64,000 nucleotides of DNA, from positions 124,001-188,000 of the forward strand of contig NZ_BAIV01000002.1 in NCBI RefSeq assembly GCF_000517545.1, given 5' to 3'. Every line of letters starts with the position of its first letter. Position 1 is the stretch's first letter. This document shows positions 57,081 to 64,000 of the stretch, piece after piece. Under the pieces are notes generated by a model, which ran no database searches, was not told where the DNA came from, and saw nothing but the letters and a program-made list of their open reading frames with translations. A program made the position numbers and the translations under genes. The DNA is from Bacteroides reticulotermitis JCM 10512. Lineage in GTDB: Bacteria > Bacteroidota > Bacteroidia > Bacteroidales > Bacteroidaceae.

Positions 57081-58075
57081 ATTTAATTCAATTTTGATTA
57101 ACTATAAAATTATCACTATGGCAAAATTAGATCGGTTTTCTCATTTCGAGTTCTGAATTCATCCAACACAATGCTCAACATCCATTAAATCAATGCAGTT
57201 TTCATTCAATCCTCTTTCGTTTTTGTCCAAACTACAGTAATATCAATGATTTAGGTGGGAAAACGAAGGAATGATTTCAAAAGTCTCACAGCTCTTTTTC
57301 AATGAATAAAAGCCTGTGAAACACTCCGTATTGATGCTCGTTCTAAAGAGAGACATCCAAACAAATAGTGTTTTAGATCCAAACAATTCTTCTTTTACAT
57401 GCAAACAAGCATTCTTTTGAGTCATAAGATACCTTATATATTCGGGCCCGTTCAAACGATCGATCAACTCCATAATACGGGATGACTGATGCACCTCGAA
57501 AGCCTTTTATTGCCACAATAGATAATATCAAAAGGGCTTCGAACAATATCAAAAGCTTCTTATCTGTTTTCAAATAAAGTAAGAACGATCGGGAAACACG
57601 ACTCCGATGAAAAGCCTGTATGTTTGCTACAGATTCTTAACCTACGAAAAACGAAGTTACAATAGAAAAGCCGATAAGCAAGTCCCCCCTAAAAGCCTTG
57701 CTTACCGGCTTTCCCTAATTATCTGTAAAAGTATGGGGAGTACACATAAATATTCGTTAATCTATACAAGAAGAAGAGGATGTTTATTACTTCCCTTAAC
57801 TGAAATCAGTCTAAAACCAAGAGAGAGCTTGCATCTATAAACGATTTAACCGGTAAAACATGAAAATTAAGCGAGTTACAGAATGATACAACACTCTCAT
57901 GTCATAATCACTTTTTGCCATAAACAACTGATTGACAAATGAATACAATGCGCCTACTTTTCTTCGACTGATCTATTCAATAGAATATACCGATTTCCAA
58001 AGGCTGTGTACTTGGCTTAAATATCCCATTAGAATAACAGTAAACAACCAGTAAAAAGCATTTTTTGCCCTTATA

Positions 58076-58174
58076 TTTCCTGTTCCACATCATGTGGAAC
58101 AGCTGACTCACATATTGTGGAACAAGTGTTGCACATAATGTGGAACAGCCGTCGCACAATTGTGCGACAGGAAA
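58076..58174. repeat. Four 18-19-bp palindromes at 23-bp spacing, flanked by an inverted repeat
   Basis: Units: GTTCCACATCATGTGGAAC (58082-58100, perfect), GACTCACATATTGTGGAAC (58105-58123), GTTGCACATAATGTGGAAC (58128-58146) and GTCGCACAATTGTGCGAC (58151-58168, perfect). Four bases separate them, and centres are 23, 23 and 22.5 bp apart. Outer arms TTTCCTGT (58076) and ACAGGAAA (58167) form a further inverted repeat around the whole array. The fourth unit keeps the symmetry but changes both arms together, so selection acts on dyad symmetry rather than a fixed word. Confidence 0.88.
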
Positions 58175-58445
58175 TAGAAGGAAATAAACCTGACAAAACG
58201 CAGCTTAAATCCACGAATAGTTAGGCACGATACAGTACTTTAAAAGGCCTGTATCGTGTATTGAAGATTCTATTTTTTGAGGAAATAAACAATAGCTATC
58301 GCTCATCGGAATAAAATGCTCAAAAAAAAGAAGACGCAAAATAAGCGACTGATATACTGAACGATATGCAAAAAAGTGACTAAGTCATAAGACCGATGCA
58401 TCATTGTGCAAAGTGCTTCTATCGACCCTTGAATAAGCGCAAAAG

Positions 58446-58524
58446 ATTTATAATAAACTCGAGTAACGTTTATAATAGATGATCATGCAATCTATTATAA
58501 ACATGAACCGAGTTTATTATAAAT
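58446..58524. repeat. Nested perfect inverted repeats containing phased TTATAA words
   Basis: Outer arms ATTTATAATAAACTC (58446-58460) and GAGTTTATTATAAAT (58510-58524) match over 15 bp. Inner arms GTTTATAATAGAT (58468-58480) and ATCTATTATAAAC (58490-58502) match over 13 bp. The spacers between outer and inner arms are 7 bases each and not complementary. TTATAA occurs at 58448, 58470, 58495 and 58517, so the two on each side are 22 bp apart. It lies 38 bp beyond the stop of the lyase gene (58562), so it might also serve as an unusual terminator, although no T-tract is present. Confidence 0.8.
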
Positions 58525-58561
58525 AGAAAAAAGGGAGGGTACGACTTACATAATTCATGTA

Positions 58562-61090
58562 CTATTTGATCCTCGGAACAGCACCTGTAGCTTGCGGTTC
58601 ACGATCCAACATTTCGCGAACAACCCACTCACCATCTACCTGATCGTAAAGTAAAGAAGAACCTTTTTCACGCTGTAAGTCTGCACCTTTGACCTGTGGA
58701 TTCTCATTGCCAAAGCTAAAGAGCACATCATTCTGAGAGTTGCGGATGAGTATATCCGCCGGTTTAGCCGTATCTAGTTCGGCTGTTATTTCCCAAGGAC
58801 CTACATGAAAACGATTTCCCTTACGTATAAGCTCTTTAGCAAGGGTTCCATCAGGTTGAATCCGAATGACAGTCAGAATACGGTTGGCAACACTCTTTTC
58901 AAAAGTTGCAGTCATATGCCATTGATTGGGGTAACTTCTACCCTTTCTGTATTTCTGTGGGTCGGGTGGAGATACAAACTGGTCCGTCTGTGTAATTGTA
59001 CACTTCGAGTTACTAAACAACTGGGCTATCGATGAAAACTGTTTCTCCGGGTAAGTAGTCGTCAGAAGATTCTCTTTGGGATGAATCGTAAACTGCACCG
59101 GGCTATGCAACAGCCAATCCCAGCGCACCGGTTTATCTGCTTCCAACTCATCATAAACTACAACGATATCAGGATGTAAGAGGAAAAGATGTCGACGGTA
59201 TTTTTTCAAAGGAGTTTCTCCGAACCCATTTTCTACGGATTGCTCTACTTTAGAAGCCTTGAAGTTCTTTATCCACATCGGATACTCACTGATTCCGCTA
59301 TATGCATTGGAAGCATCGCCCAAACAATAGGATATATGCTGTCCATTAAGCATGCGCACCAATTTACCATATCCTTTTGTAGAAAAAGGTTGTCCGATCC
59401 CGTCGACCAGCATTGTGTTATGCGCCCGGGTATGGCGATAAGACAAAAGATTATGCGGATCATAGAAATTGAGATAGTAACCAGTGGAACGATAAACAGG
59501 TATACCGCGGAAGTGAAGATTAAAGCTGTTCTGATCCGATAGCGTATGGCTACCCGAACCAAATGAGCTGGAACGGAAACTGAGGAAAAGGTTTTCCGGA
59601 TGATTCGGCAAATTACTATGCGCCGCCATCTCACCTAAATCTTCAAACCAAATAGCTTTCGGAGCATTCACGGGTAGAGGCTGATCCGCAGGATAAGTCT
59701 TATCCGACTTACCTATGCGATAAAGACGCATATCAAAGTCTTCCGCAGCATTATTGTTTTCGTTGCAATACCAGATAGCATACGGATCGGCGGTTTCGCG
59801 CGCGATATAATCCGCCAAAGCTACTCGTTGCCGTGGAGGAGTAGAAGAGCTTTCATTTCCATCACCAAACCCTGCACTCATCGAGCTAGGCGGCCAAGCA
59901 TAAACCAATGCCTTTCCCAGATTCTGGTAGTAAGGATGTTGTAAGAAATCAGTACCGGTCATGTAAGACATTAACTCAGGCACATACCACAGGCTTTTCA
60001 CATTCGCATTAAAGTATCCATGCCCATTGTGCCATTCACCATCCCGATTGAATCCGGAGGCCGGAGCACGGGTAGCCCAAAGCTCGTAACAATACTCCAA
60101 CATCTCTTCGGCCAGCGCATTGGTATCGGCAAACATTAGCCCGACTTGCAGCATCTCCCGAAAAGCTCTTTGCCAGTAGTGGTTATCGAAAATATGATTC
60201 TCCTCCATGCCTTTGCGCTGTATATTATGATGATATTTGGCTATCCGGAATATACTCTTTTCCAGTTGCATCCGTTCATCAGCAGTTAGTTGGCTATAGC
60301 AAACATCATATACATGCGTAAACAGAAACAAGACATCTCCACAATAAAAATCATTCGTCAACTTCTCATCAGGAGTAGATGTTAGCAAGGCACGCACATA
60401 AGCCAACATTTTATTCGCATAGATCTTTTCGCCGGTTCCGCGGTAAGCTGTATAAAGTAGGTTTGCCATTTGTCCCATCTTCCCCGCTACTTCATACGGA
60501 CGAGGATTCGTTTCATAATCAGTTTTCATTGCTGTTTCTGCCCTATTTATCAAATCTTTGTATTCAGGGTGCTCTTTAATTGTCGCAGGAGCTTTTCTCA
60601 GCCCTTCTTCCATAAAACAATACATACGCGGATATCCATTGGGAAGATTCTTTCTAAAGTCCTCATAGGGGGGAGTCACAAACTGAGGAATCTCATCGGT
60701 TACCGAAAAGCTATACGTATCACTCCAAGCTAATTCAGTCCCACTTTCACTGATCGACCGGAAACGCCAATACCAGGTTCCTGACGCCAATATTCGATGG
60801 GGGCTAAACATACACCAAGGAACAGGTTTGGACTGAATAGTTGCACTTGCCGGAAAATTGGAATCTTGTGATAAAGCAAACTGCAAGAAGTCGGCTTTTC
60901 TCATGCCCACGGGAACCAATAAAGGAGCGGGATTGATGTAAATGGTATGTTCTTGTTGTGGATAAGGAGTAACCCGCACATTCTCATGCACCTGTGTTAG
61001 AGAAGTTTTCTGTGCCTGCAATCCGAAAGGAAATAATGCCGCCACACATAGAGCTACGATCGTTCGTTGAAAGAAATGTTGTCGTTTCAT
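58562..61090 (-). CDS. DUF4962/heparinase II/III-family polysaccharide lyase, periplasmic or secreted form
   Basis: An intact 842-residue lyase with a standard signal peptide (to GLQAQ, residue 27) rather than a lipobox. The N-terminal DUF4962 region holds a fibronectin-like part (ALSQDSNFPASATIQSKPVPWCMF, SGTWYWRFRSIS), followed by an alpha/alpha-toroid with ENHIFDNHYWQ (His299, His304) and RAPASGFNRDGEWHNGHGYFN, then the heparinase II/III domain with FGSGSHTLSDQNSF and RHTRAHNTMLVDGIGQP (His557 in AHN). Such enzymes cut uronic-acid glycans by beta-elimination; hyaluronan, chondroitin or a gellan-like polymer are candidates, none provable here. A -7 box TACATTTG is at 61120-61127 and a 46-bp dyad at 61159-61204 lies upstream. 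Confidence 0.88.
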   Translation of the reverse strand: MKRQHFFQRTIVALCVAALFPFGLQAQKTSLTQVHENVRVTPYPQQEHTIYINPAPLLVPVGMRKADFLQFALSQDSNFPASATIQSKPVPWCMFSPHRILASGTWYWRFRSISESGTELAWSDTYSFSVTDEIPQFVTPPYEDFRKNLPNGYPRMYCFMEEGLRKAPATIKEHPEYKDLINRAETAMKTDYETNPRPYEVAGKMGQMANLLYTAYRGTGEKIYANKMLAYVRALLTSTPDEKLTNDFYCGDVLFLFTHVYDVCYSQLTADERMQLEKSIFRIAKYHHNIQRKGMEENHIFDNHYWQRAFREMLQVGLMFADTNALAEEMLEYCYELWATRAPASGFNRDGEWHNGHGYFNANVKSLWYVPELMSYMTGTDFLQHPYYQNLGKALVYAWPPSSMSAGFGDGNESSSTPPRQRVALADYIARETADPYAIWYCNENNNAAEDFDMRLYRIGKSDKTYPADQPLPVNAPKAIWFEDLGEMAAHSNLPNHPENLFLSFRSSSFGSGSHTLSDQNSFNLHFRGIPVYRSTGYYLNFYDPHNLLSYRHTRAHNTMLVDGIGQPFSTKGYGKLVRMLNGQHISYCLGDASNAYSGISEYPMWIKNFKASKVEQSVENGFGETPLKKYRRHLFLLHPDIVVVYDELEADKPVRWDWLLHSPVQFTIHPKENLLTTTYPEKQFSSIAQLFSNSKCTITQTDQFVSPPDPQKYRKGRSYPNQWHMTATFEKSVANRILTVIRIQPDGTLAKELIRKGNRFHVGPWEITAELDTAKPADILIRNSQNDVLFSFGNENPQVKGADLQREKGSSLLYDQVDGEWVVREMLDREPQATGAVPRIK

Positions 61091-61119
61091 GATATTGTCT
61101 TTTAAGATAGTATATGGGA

Positions 61120-61127
61120 CAAATGTA
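61120..61127 (-). promoter_or_regulatory. -7 box of the lyase gene
   Basis: On the minus strand TACATTTG matches TAnnTTTG about 30 bp before the start codon. No TTTG -33 box lies at the usual distance, as expected for a promoter that needs an activator. Confidence 0.55.
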
Positions 61128-61158
61128 GTTCCTTATTCCACCTCCCGGTTTTAGTTCT

Positions 61159-61204
61159 GTCCATATTACTTTCGGTTTTATGTAAAACTGATAGTAATAT
61201 GGAC
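61159..61204. promoter_or_regulatory. 46-bp dyad upstream of the lyase gene, candidate regulator site
   Basis: Outer arms GTCCATATTACT (61159-61170) and AGTAATATGGAC (61193-61204) are perfectly complementary. An inner dyad GTTTT-n4-AAAAC (61175-61188) has the same centre (61181.5). The site starts 32 bp upstream of the -7 box, in the position where the AraC-type domain of the neighbouring hybrid regulator could bind. Confidence 0.6.
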
Positions 61205-61310
61205 AAATTCAAAAGCCTACCAACCCTAATAAACGTACATTTGCATTAGATAATTGAAACAGGCTGGTTAGGTTAAGCCGACAGTCAAGAAACGACCTTC
61301 AACATAAAGA

Positions 61311-61359
61311 AAAGATAAATAAGACACCCCCCGCAAACACAGTGTTCTTATTTATCTTT
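61311..61359 (-). terminator. Terminator of the hybrid two-component regulator gene
   Basis: On the minus strand AAAGATAAATAAGAACAC pairs with GTGTCTTATTTATCTTT (one unpaired base), and the 3' arm is followed by TCTTTATG. It lies 42 bp after the stop at 61401. Confidence 0.8.
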
Positions 61360-61400
61360 CTTTTTTTAGTTATGAGTTAGATGTAGTCTATGCCCCTTAC

Positions 61401-64000
61401 CTACTCTCGTTTCCTCAAGTTCTTCACATAGTCCGAAGGTAAGCAACCGATGTGCTTCTTGAAACTGGTGGAAAAATAAGATGGTGAGCTAAATCCGACT
61501 CTACTACTCACTTCAGCTACCGAGTAGCGTCCTTCCAATAACAGTTGGCACGCCTTATTAAAACGAATACGCCGTATAAAGTTAGCAGGCGGTTCTCCCG
61601 AGACCGAGTTCATTTTGAGATATAAAGACGAACGACTCATAAATAGTTTCTCCGCAAGTTCATCTGCCGTAAAGTCCTCATTATCGATGCAGTCTTCTAC
61701 TATTTGAATCGCTTTCGTCATGAACTCCTCATCCAACGTGTTCGAAGTCATTTTAGCGACATCGATATCAATGGTGTTCGAGTAATAATACCTCAACCGT
61801 TGTCTGGCTTTTAGTATATTTTCAATCTTACCCCGCAGAATATTCATGGAGAAGGGTTTGGGTATATAATCGTCCGCACCGACTTGAATACCTACGGTCT
61901 GTGCTTCGATACTTCCCTTAGCCGATAACAAAATCACCGGAATATGGCAGGTCTGCAAATTCTTCTTAACGATCTCACAGAGTTTAATGCCGTCAATGCC
62001 CGGCATCATCACGTCGGAAAGGATTAAGTCTACCTTCTGTTGCTTCATGATGGCCAATGCTTCCTCTCCGTTCCCCGCAGTTAAGGTGACGTATTTCGCT
62101 TGAAAATGCCCCTTCAGATAATCAACAATCTCCCGGTTATCATCTACCAATAAGATGGTTGGCCTTCCCTCTTCGGTCGCATCAGTCGGTTCGGTTGCTT
62201 CCTCCGGTTCTTGAACAACTGCTCCAATGAAGGCCTCATCCACCAATGAGATAGCATCTTCCTGCAAAAGCCCGGATTCTTTTTCTTCTCCCCTCTCTTC
62301 CATGGGGAAAACACTTATAGCTGCGGGTAAGGTTATGGTAAACTCGGTAAAACGCTCCGGCGTGCTATCAACAGTTATGGTGCCGCGGTGTTTATCAATC
62401 AGTGACTTTACCAATGCGAGTCCGATTCCGGAACCTTTCCGATCCTCATCAACCTGATAGAAACGTTCAAAAATGCGAGAGAGCTTTTCCGCCGGAATAC
62501 CAATACCGTTATCCTTGACCGAAAAGCCGTACGTAGTTTCTTTCTTCCACAAAGTCAATGCTATCTCTCCACCGTCCGGTGTAAACTTAAAGGCATTAGA
62601 CAGCAAGTTCATCAAGATCGTTTCCAGATAAGCCTTATCCACGGGCAAAAGTTCTTTCTGAAGTTCTGAATGGAACTCCAGCGTAATATTCCGTTTCCGA
62701 GCGTTCTCTCTAAATAAAGTAAACACATGGTTCGCCAATTCCTCAACCGAAGCCAACGTAACATTAAGTGGCAACGCTCCCGACTCGGCTTTCCGGAAAT
62801 CTAGTAGCTGATTCACAATGTGCAGCAGTTTATGCGCATTCTTGAAAACCAACGAGAACTTCTGCTGTACCCCAGCGTCAAATGATGTAGATTCATTCTG
62901 CAACTCTTCTAAGGGAGCCAGAATCAAACTCAAAGGAGTTCGCAACTCGTGAGACATATTGATATAAAAGCGTACCTTCTCCTGACTCACCTCTTCTATT
63001 TTACTTCGTTCAATCTGTTCGATTTGCATCCGCATCTTCATCTTGGCACGGGTAATAAAGAAGTAGACGATAAAAATCAGAATGCCGATAATAAGCAAGA
63101 CAAAGAGGGTCTTAGCCCACCAAGTCTGGTACCACATGGGAAGAATATCGATAAAACATTCGGTAGGAGTTTCCGACCATTGCCCGCTATCATTGCACGC
63201 CTTCACTTTAAAGATATATTTGCCCGGAGGTAAGTTGGAATAACTAACTCCCCGAGAACCTGCCCAAGCTGAATGAATCCATTCATCATCGTAGCCCTCC
63301 AGCTTATAAGCAAACTTATTCCGACGCCCGGAAAGATAGTTGATCACAGAGAAGCTAACCCGAAAGAGCTTCATCTCGGAGGGGAAAGAAACACCCAATA
63401 GTTTGCCATTCGTTGCCTGGTAAAACTTGATAGCTCCATTCTCCGCCATAGTTACGGGACTGTTAAGCACGGCAACACCCGATATCACAGCATTGGGGGC
63501 AAAAGGACTTCCGGCAAAATTATTCGGGCTGAAATAAGCGACTCCATTCAGTGTGCCCAAGAAAAATAACCCATCTCTCGATTTACAAACCGCTGCTTGT
63601 GTAAACTGGCTATGCGGCAAACCATCTTCTTTAGTATAGTTGCGAAAAGTATTCGTTGCCGGATCGAAGCAAGATAATCCTCTATTGGTAGTTAACCACA
63701 ATCGGCCACGCTGATCTTCTAAAATATTACCCACATAATCATTCGGCAACCCGTCTTTCATTGAATAGTGTTTCCAGGAAGAAGGCGATTGTTCGGCATA
63801 ACGATACAAACCGGACGAGGTTCCCACCCAAATGGTATGATGACTATCTTCTTGCACACACAAAGCCTGAATTAATCCCAGCGAATAAACACTCGTTGAA
63901 TCAACCATTACCTGCACTTTCCCGTTTGCATACATATACAAACTCTCCTCGGTAGCAATCCAGGTTCGTTGCTTCGAATCCCGAAAGAGTGTGGAGACTA
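61401..64000 (-). CDS. Hybrid two-component system regulator (HTCS), N-terminus cut by the window edge
   Basis: The frame is open to the right edge, so the gene starts outside the window; about 866 residues are visible. In order: beta-propeller repeats (DGLPNDYVGNILEDQRGRLWLTTNRGLSCFDP), a Y_Y_Y domain (FAYKLEGYDDEWIHS, YSNLPPGKYIFKVKACN), one membrane helix (63061-63125), a histidine kinase (SHELRTPL, His codon 62949-62951; NLLSNAFKFTPDGG; DNGIGIPAEKL; GSGIGLALVKSL), a receiver (LILSDVMMPG, Asp codon 62013-62015), and a C-terminal AraC helix-turn-helix (GFSSPSYFSTSFKKHIGCLPSDY). HTCS proteins sense a glycan fragment in the periplasm and activate the nearby locus. The lyase gene and the operon starting at 57080 are the likely targets. 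Confidence 0.95.
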   Translation of the reverse strand, partial: VSTLFRDSKQRTWIATEESLYMYANGKVQVMVDSTSVYSLGLIQALCVQEDSHHTIWVGTSSGLYRYAEQSPSSWKHYSMKDGLPNDYVGNILEDQRGRLWLTTNRGLSCFDPATNTFRNYTKEDGLPHSQFTQAAVCKSRDGLFFLGTLNGVAYFSPNNFAGSPFAPNAVISGVAVLNSPVTMAENGAIKFYQATNGKLLGVSFPSEMKLFRVSFSVINYLSGRRNKFAYKLEGYDDEWIHSAWAGSRGVSYSNLPPGKYIFKVKACNDSGQWSETPTECFIDILPMWYQTWWAKTLFVLLIIGILIFIVYFFITRAKMKMRMQIEQIERSKIEEVSQEKVRFYINMSHELRTPLSLILAPLEELQNESTSFDAGVQQKFSLVFKNAHKLLHIVNQLLDFRKAESGALPLNVTLASVEELANHVFTLFRENARKRNITLEFHSELQKELLPVDKAYLETILMNLLSNAFKFTPDGGEIALTLWKKETTYGFSVKDNGIGIPAEKLSRIFERFYQVDEDRKGSGIGLALVKSLIDKHRGTITVDSTPERFTEFTITLPAAISVFPMEERGEEKESGLLQEDAISLVDEAFIGAVVQEPEEATEPTDATEEGRPTILLVDDNREIVDYLKGHFQAKYVTLTAGNGEEALAIMKQQKVDLILSDVMMPGIDGIKLCEIVKKNLQTCHIPVILLSAKGSIEAQTVGIQVGADDYIPKPFSMNILRGKIENILKARQRLRYYYSNTIDIDVAKMTSNTLDEEFMTKAIQIVEDCIDNEDFTADELAEKLFMSRSSLYLKMNSVSGEPPANFIRRIRFNKACQLLLEGRYSVAEVSSRVGFSSPSYFSTSFKKHIGCLPSDYVKNLRKRE

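Larger units (their letters stand above)
57081..58561. other. Long intergenic region with phased palindrome arrays, no credible gene
   Basis: A 1.48-kb stretch between two minus-strand genes. Near the SusC start is a -7 box (TAATTTTG on the minus strand, 57122-57129) without a -33 box, and an ATATTACT-(n2)-AGTTT element (minus strand, near 57228-57243). Arrays lie at 58076-58174 and 58446-58524. Small ORFs of 60-83 codons around 57243-57573 and 57607-57840 show no family resemblance and are not called. The stretch 57250-58070 shows nothing else I can support; its length suggests a lost gene or a long regulatory region. Confidence 0.55.

Noticed and set aside
57243..57573. Small genes on the minus strand upstream of the SusC operon
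   Set aside because: Two short overlapping frames without family resemblance or clear start signals; one begins with a hydrophobic stretch, but nothing else supports it.
57607..57840. Small plus-strand gene of 77 codons
   Set aside because: No recognised motif, no promoter, unusual composition; probably chance.
58076..58174. CRISPR array
   Set aside because: Units are palindromes with 4-bp gaps and vary between copies; there are no spacers of 25-40 bp and no cas genes.
1..64000. Prophage, transposon or conjugative element
   Set aside because: No integrase, transposase, phage structural or mobilisation gene, and no terminal repeats around any gene block.

Overview
The window looks like a chromosome segment of a Bacteroides-type organism (Bacteroidota). 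The evidence is three SusC/SusD pairs, an ECF sigma/FecR switch, a hybrid two-component regulator, many Cys-anchored lipoproteins and promoters of the Bacteroidota type (TAnnTTTG at -7, TTTG about 19 bp upstream). No rRNA, tRNA, CRISPR array, insertion sequence or phage gene was recognised.

Layout. (1) 0.06-11 kb, minus strand: a sigma/anti-sigma-controlled uptake locus (ECF sigma, FecR, STN-type SusC, SusD, DUF4843 lipoprotein, PKD-like lipoprotein, thioredoxin), followed by a separate small lipoprotein. (2) 11-24 kb: a coiled-coil membrane protein, malate dehydrogenase, a TolC/HlyD/ABC-2 permease export operon without an ATPase gene, a small beta-barrel protein, and a BlaI-type repressor next to an M56 peptidase fused to two TonB domains, then a TlpA-like thioredoxin. 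(3) 24-41 kb: housekeeping genes, namely mrp, trmB, a DUF975 membrane protein, ilvE, xseB, xseA, a subtilase, mnmA, an ExoX-C-domain protein, a rex-FAH-ispF-phosphoesterase operon, a SUI1 protein, and rplM-rpsI-rpsB-tsf. A secreted phosphodiesterase ends this part. (4) 41-64 kb: a polysaccharide utilisation locus with a hybrid two-component regulator (cut by the right edge), a DUF4962/heparinase II/III lyase and a seven-gene operon (SusC, SusD, SusC, SusD, a second lyase, two DUF6562-like lipoproteins). The target is probably a uronic-acid-containing polysaccharide.

Two things stand out. First, three intergenic regions (18.5, 32.1 and 58.1-58.5 kb) carry arrays of short palindromes set one or two DNA turns apart. 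The clearest has ten TGNCA words spaced exactly 11 bp apart, with unconserved bases between them. The arrays share spacing and symmetry rather than sequence, and I do not recognise them as a named family. Second, at least fourteen single-step reading-frame breaks interrupt ten otherwise well-conserved genes, including mnmA. The density and short-repeat setting suggest consensus errors in the assembly, though real decay cannot be excluded from sequence alone.
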